Assembly: GCA_933207985.1 (NCBI GenBank)
Contig: OW240912.1
Coordinates: 76,634,829 to 76,698,828, forward strand
DNA from: Pelobates cultripes
Taxonomy: Eukaryota > Chordata > Amphibia > Anura > Pelobatidae
Direction: 5' to 3'
Length of the DNA: 64,000 bases
Below, in pieces: positions 26,501 through 33,568 of this stretch. Within the stretch, counting starts at the first letter, position 1, and each line of letters begins with the position of its first letter. The notes beneath the pieces are model-generated. The model ran no database searches. It was not told the origin of the DNA and worked only from the letters and a program-made list of their open reading frames with translations. The position numbers and the translations under genes were made by a program.

Positions 26501-29500
26501 TGATCTGCCTCCGCCCCTGATCTGCCTCCTTTGCTGACATAATCAGAAATGAAGATCTGCGCAAATCACAATTCTTTCCCATTGGATTTGCTAAGATTGA
26601 CAAGAAAGTGGGGCGGGGTAGAGGCACTTAACGGCAGTGCTGCTCACTGTGCAGCACTGCCCCAGGTAGCCATCTGAGGAGTAGCCAGTGGAGGTATCCC
26701 TAGGCTGTAATGTAAACACTGCATTTTCTCTGAAAAGGCCGTGTTTACTGCAAAAAGCCTGAAGGGAATGAGTCTACTCATCAGAACAAATGCAATAAGC
26801 TGTAGTTTTTCTGGTGACTATAGTGTCCCTTTAATGAAACATAGAATGTGACGGCAGATAAGAACCATTCGGCCCATCTAGTTTCGCTAGTCCCTGGCCT
26901 TATCTTAAGTCTAGGATAGCCTTATGCCTATCCCACACATGCTTAAACTCCTTCACTGTGTTAACCTCTACCACTACCCTCTGAGTAAAGTAGTACTTCC
27001 TGATATTTTTTTTAAACCTTTGCCCCTATAATTTAAGATGTACCAGTGTTCTGGGGTAGTGTTCAAAGTGTGTGATTTCTTAATATAACCCATCCTACAA
27101 TTTATTTGCTCCTTATTCATGATGTACAACAATGATGCAAACCTAAGGCCTAGAAACATGTGTGTTTCTTTTCAGATCATGTGAAAATTGATTTGCACAT
27201 ATGTAGACTGATTATGTGACTTTTTAGCAAAGCATCGTATACGTACAGATGTCTATATGTGCATGTATAACATTGCTTGAAAGTGGAAAGACACTACATC
27301 TCCAACAAATCTTGTTTATATGTATGGTGTCATCTAGGTATTCCTGGGGTGGATGCATGCTGTCACTGGAATACAATTGTCATTCACTTATGCATCCTGC
27401 TTATGCTTTTCTGCTTTATCTTGTTTGTGCCGCTTCTTATTTTTCTTGCATATCTTGTAGAGAACAGAGCTTTTTCTCCTCCTCCTCTTCCTCCATCTCC
27501 TTGTCCTCCTCTTTGTCCTTCTGGCCGTCTCGCCATCCCACCTCCAAAACCCAGGCGCTCCAAAAAAGGTCTGTCCTTCCAGTATGCTTTGTTTTATCCA
27601 TCTTATGCTTTGTGTGCAAAATATAAATGCTTGCTTTTGATTTTCTCACTGACAGGGTGAGAATAGCAGGAAGATGGTAAAAAAAAAAAATGTAATATGC
27701 AAGAACAAGATATTATTGGCATATTTATGTAATATCCACGGTGCCATTTGAGTAAAATATATAGATACAGCCATTGAAAACAACACCTTCATAATATTTT
27801 TCAGGTTCATTTGCAGCAATGTAAGTTATCGGTGAATAATTATCAAAGTTTGATACATTTTTACTCCATCTTGGCAATGCTGTTCACTTTATTCTTCTTT
27901 ACTTTGTGAAAGGCACAACCTGCATGGATAAGATATAATAGATATACTTGCTGAACATCAGACATATGTTCTGCTTTAAGTTCATTTCTGTTTATTGAAA
28001 TGTTTTAGATTGAGTATAATCCTACTCAATGTGTGTTTGTTATTAGATGTGTTTTTTTCTTCTATTGCAAATGGTTTCACCCATACAATTTTAAATGTGT
28101 TCCTAAATTATTGTGACTCCTTATTCCGTTTCTCCGTACTTGTATTTCTCACTTTTTAAAAAAGAATGTATGTGTATGGTTTTCTGCAAGCCTTATAGAT
28201 ATGTATATAGTACCCTATGTAGTCTTCTAAAATGGCATGGTCATCCTGTAAGTATGAGTATGGCACTTTCATAATTAAGAACAGGTAGAGTTTTTGTACA
28301 ACACAAACACAAGTGACCTTTAGCCATATGTACAACACGAGAAATATTAATCAGTCTTCCTAGATCAAACACAGTAAGTGTTTTTCAAGAGTACTCACTG
28401 GGGTTCACAACATGCCAGAAAAACATGACTGCACGATATTTAATCAAGTAATCTACCCACAAATAACATTTAAGAAACTAGTCCAGAAGTGAAGCAATAT
28501 CCTGTTCTTCTGAAATTAAACCTTGAATAATTTAGAAAGTTAAAAGCACTTATTTGGATCCTAATACTACAATTTAAAGGCACTCTGTCTAGTGGCATTG
28601 TCTTTGTGTGTTAGCAAAATGTCTAAATAAAAAATCTTACATACAACCAGTTTGAGTTAACATTCACATTTAATAGCTGTAGAAGTACCTAAACTACTAA
28701 ATGAATTTCCGCATTTATTTGTACTTGGCTTGCTTCTATCTAAATCTCTTATAAGAATGCAACCAAACACAACTACATTTTAATACCAATATTGTATTTT
28801 AAACTTATACAGTTTGTGGTGGTTCCACACCCCCAAGATCCCACATGGCCTAGGCAAGTTTTAAGTACTCCCCTTTCTTCATTCTTCACATGGGAATGGT
28901 AAATAGGACAAATAAAGAAAAACTGATGTGGCCATGACAGTGCTGCTTTAAGAATATGTGTGCATGTATGAGTGTATTTGTATGTACTGTTGCCATTGGA
29001 ATTTTAGTGGTGTAATGTATGCGTTTGAATGCAGGGGTGTTTGTATGTAGTGTTGGACTTTAAAATGCAGGTGTGCTTTTTGTGTGTAGTGTTGATGTTT
29101 GAATGAAGGGGTGTTTGTATATAATTTAGCGTTTTAATACAGGGGTGTGTTTCTATGTAATATCTGCGTTTGATTGCAGTGAGTGTGTAATGGATGCAGT
29201 GTGTGTGTGTATATATAAAATATACATATACACAATGTGTGTTTGAATGGAGTATGTGTGTGAATGTTGGTGTTTGAATGCAGGTGTGCATTTGTGTGCA
29301 GTGTATACACTTCCACACACATGGAAACACATACACACACACACACACATACAGAGACACAGACACAAACAGGGGTTGCAGTGGTAGAAAGGGTTACAGT
29401 GTGGGGGACAGAGGGAGAAAAGGATAAAGTGGGGGGACAAGGGGAGTAAAGGCTACAGTGGGGGTGGCAGGGGGAGAAAGGGCTACAGTGTGGGGAAGGC

Positions 29501-32500
29501 GTCACAGTGTGGGGAGGGGGGCAGAGTGAGAAGGGGTTACAGTGGGGAGGGGGCAGAGTGAGAAGGGGTTACAGTGTAGGGAGGAGGGCAGAGTAAGAAG
29601 GGGGTTACTGTGTGGGAAGGGGGCAGAGTGAGAAGGGGTTACAGTGTGGTGAGGGGCAAAGTGAGAAAATGTTACAGTGTGGGGGAGGGATAGAAGGGGT
29701 GGTTAGTGTGGGGAGGGGGCAGGGTGAGAAATTGTTACAGTGTGGGGAGGGGGGCAGAAAGAGAAGGGGATACAGTGGTGGGGGGGAACCCTGGTGGTCC
29801 AGTGTCTCTCTCACTGGTGGAGAGCTTCAGACCGTGTGATAGATGTCTCTCAAGCATACAGTGTTGCCATGGTAACACTCTGGGAGCTTGCAAGACATCT
29901 ATCACACGGTCTGCAGCTCTGCACCCGGCGGAGCTGCAGACCGCAGGTCGTAGGCTCTCTCTCAGACAGACTGATGGAGGGGCCCGGCGGCATAGAGAGC
30001 CAGCCGCCAACCCCATGCTGGTGTCGGACCCGCGGTCACGGACCGAGGGCCTGACTTATGAGTCTGCCTGACGGTCTCATAGCCCTAGGTTGCGGGCGGC
30101 CCTGGAGGCGTGGGTCAGCGCGACCCACTGGGAATCAACCAGCGACCCACCAGTGGGCCATGACACACACTTTGGGAAACCCTGTACTAGACCGTTAATA
30201 AATGACATAATTATCATAGAACCCTTCTAACAGCAACCTAATCAACAATTGTTAAAATGTTCATTAAAATAAAAAATACAACCTTATCTTTTTGGGCAGA
30301 AACTACTGAGTATTCTAACAGGACCTTGTCTTTTCTACCAAAATCTGCTGAGCTGTTTCTTCAAACTTGGATTCAAAACTATACAATTTGAAATCTTTCC
30401 TATTCGTCTAATATGTTAAACGATATTGTCACTACTATTAATTGGCTCAGCTTGTCGTTCATAACTATATTATATTCTTTGAAAAAGAAGGTAGTACTTC
30501 ATTTAATTCAATGTTTTGTGTTTTTTTTTTTTTTTTTATGTATACCTTTTCAGGGCAACTGATCTCAAATCCAGAAGAAAAGCATGTGCCAGGTGATTAT
30601 TATCATACCACATAAACCATTTTAAACCTATTTGAAGGGATGCCTGTCTGTGAGAAAGCTTGATTGTTATTGTACTGTAACTTAATGGTAATTATATTTG
30701 TCTCTGTTTGTGGACTTGATATTCTGGCAATTTATGGGGATTACATTATTTTCTCTTTCTTTTCATAACAATGTTTTTAAAATTAAATTGTTTTCTGAAT
30801 ATGCCCTGCAAGTAGAAAAAAGTCAGAAGACCAACAAAACGGATCTGAGCAATTCCAGGAGGATGGTGGCTATATTTGATTATAACCCTAAAGAAAGTTC
30901 TCCAAATGTTGATATTGAGGTACTATTCTTCTTTCTTGCTTGTTTGAGTATGTGCTTATAAAACATGTTAATAGAATTAAACATTTATTGAATGATTCCT
31001 GTCTAAACACTTTGTCACATTGCCAGTTATATATTTATCAGATGTTTCGGTTCTAAATGTTCTACGTATTCTTTTATGTTGTCCCACCAGGCAGAGCTGA
31101 GCTTCACTGCTGGTGACAACATTACAATTTATGGTGCGATGGATGAAGATGGTTTTTATTATGTAAGTTTCAATTACCCTGGAGATACATCCTTTCTACA
31201 CAGATGGAGCACACAGAATTACGTGGATTGTTGTCTATGTGAATGCAACAGGGATACTTAAACCCCACAGTAAGGGAAATTTAAAAACAAAAACAAAACA
31301 GTGAGCTGGGAAGTATAGCATCACACGAAAATTAGATGGAGGTAAAACAATGTGGTGGAGGCTTAAACGAGCATGACGTGTGGATTCAGGTGGCTGATGT
31401 TGGAAACCTCTTGAAGGGGAAAAACTGTAGTCAGAACCCCATGTAGCTTAGCGGAATATGTATGTGTCCCCATGACAGGGAGAAACATTTTCAATGAATA
31501 CGTATTGTGGACTAAGAATCTAGGCAGGTATGCACACCACATTGATATAGGGTAGGGATTTAAATGTAGCCATGTAATAGAAATTCTGCCACTCTTCAAC
31601 GCATTACACACAATTTGTGAATGCAAAAAACTCTTTGCTCTGGCATGGTTTCATTTTCTCAGCAAAATTAATTTAGGCTTTGCTGTATAATACAAAGGCA
31701 AAGTTTAGAAAATCACATTTATTAATATTAATAACCTTGCGTGTAACAAAATACATGTTTAACATAATTCTATATAAACAGTCATTTTTGTAACAATTCC
31801 GTGTGAAGCTTCTACAGTAATAATGTTAGTCAAATGGATCACTCACACTTTGACTGAATGAATAAGGCGTATCAAAAATCCGTGTAGCTCTCAGGCAGTA
31901 TTCTTACTCCAATGCATGAACTTCCAAGTCTCAGTAATAGAGAGAGATAAAGATACATCCAAAATGAAAAGTGAAGAAATGTGTACAAAGTAAAAAATAT
32001 ATTTATTACTTACACATAAGTTAGAATCAATCAGCATAAAATTTCATAAACTGTCCACCATCTGTCCAACGCGTTTCTTCCCACTGCTGGGACTTCCTCA
32101 GGGACTTTACAGTAATGTTGACAGGTTAAACAATAAAAATTAATGAATAAAAGTTTTATTCATTTACTTTGTACACATTTCTTCACTTTTCATTTTGGAT
32201 GTATCTTTATCTCTCTGTATTACTGAGACTTGGAAGTTCATGCATTGGAGTAAGAATACTGCCTGTGAGCTACACGGATTTTTGATATGCCTTATTCATT
32301 CAGTCAAAGTGTGAGTGATCCATTTGGCTAACATTATTACTGTAGAAGCTTCACACGGAGTTGCACTATGTTATTTTTTGTTTCCCTATAGTTGGATTGA
32401 CCCTAATTTGTGTATTTGTGTGTTTGTGGAAGATTTGAGGAGATCTTTGAGTCACAATCTACAACTTAGAGGGAAGTCATTTATACTGTTTATTCACTGA

Positions 32501-33529
32501 GGGCACTTGGTGTTTAGTGAAAGATTTAGTGAAAGATTTAGCATTTTCTATTTTTGTAACAATGTATTGGATAGATTCCATTTTAGGTGTACTTTTAAAA
32601 TTGATTGGACTTATTTTCATTAAACAGGGGGAGCTTAATGGACAAAGAGGACTAGTGCCATCAAATTTCTTAGCACCTTCTCCATCTGAAGAGGAAAAAG
32701 CAAAGTCACAGGAGCAACTTAATTCAAGCGTTGACTTAAAGGTGAGAATCCACTCACACACATACCATTGAGAAAGATTTGTATAGTTTTTATATGTATG
32801 ATGGCTTGAAGTACACACTTTTTCTAGGTCAGTTATGTTCTATTAAAAGCCATTTATTCACAGACCTTACTTTGTCCAGAAAGGCATTTTCCTAAACAGA
32901 GCTCAGAGAATGATTTAGAACATTTTGTGTTGTAGTGTTAAGCACTGGAATGAAGACTCATAGTTTGTACTAGGAGTCTAAGTTTAAAACTTAAGTCCTA
33001 ATTTTAACCATAAAAACTGCCCTGGTTTGTTATTCCTTTTCCACCAAATGTCACTGCTGGCAAGCAAGTCGCATTTTCCTGGCATTTCACCAGATAATGT
33101 GTGTATAGCTACAGAGACCAACCAAGGCAAGCTTTAAACCACTATTGGTTAAGGTTGGCATAGGTTAGGTGAGGCAGCCTTTGTAGTGCTTCTGACTAAT
33201 TGTTTTTTGTAGTGCTTCTGACTAATCGTATTTGACCGGAGGAAGCTTCCGGATGCAGTTTAGGACTTGGTAGTGTTGCTGCTAGAGACAGACTATTTTT
33301 ATGAGCTACTTATTTCAGCAATCCAAGAGTGATCCTTATCTATAAGTCTGTATGGCAGCTGCTTAATTTTACCTGTCATAAATGAGTGAGGCGGAAATGG
33401 CCATATTACTAAATGGATAGGATGAACATACTTTTGGCAATGTAGTGTACATTCCATTGATGATTTTCCTATAGTTACGTTAGTATGTATTGTACGTGTA
33501 ACCCTGTTAATGAATGTTTTTGTTATATG

Positions 33530-33568
<39 letters not shown>

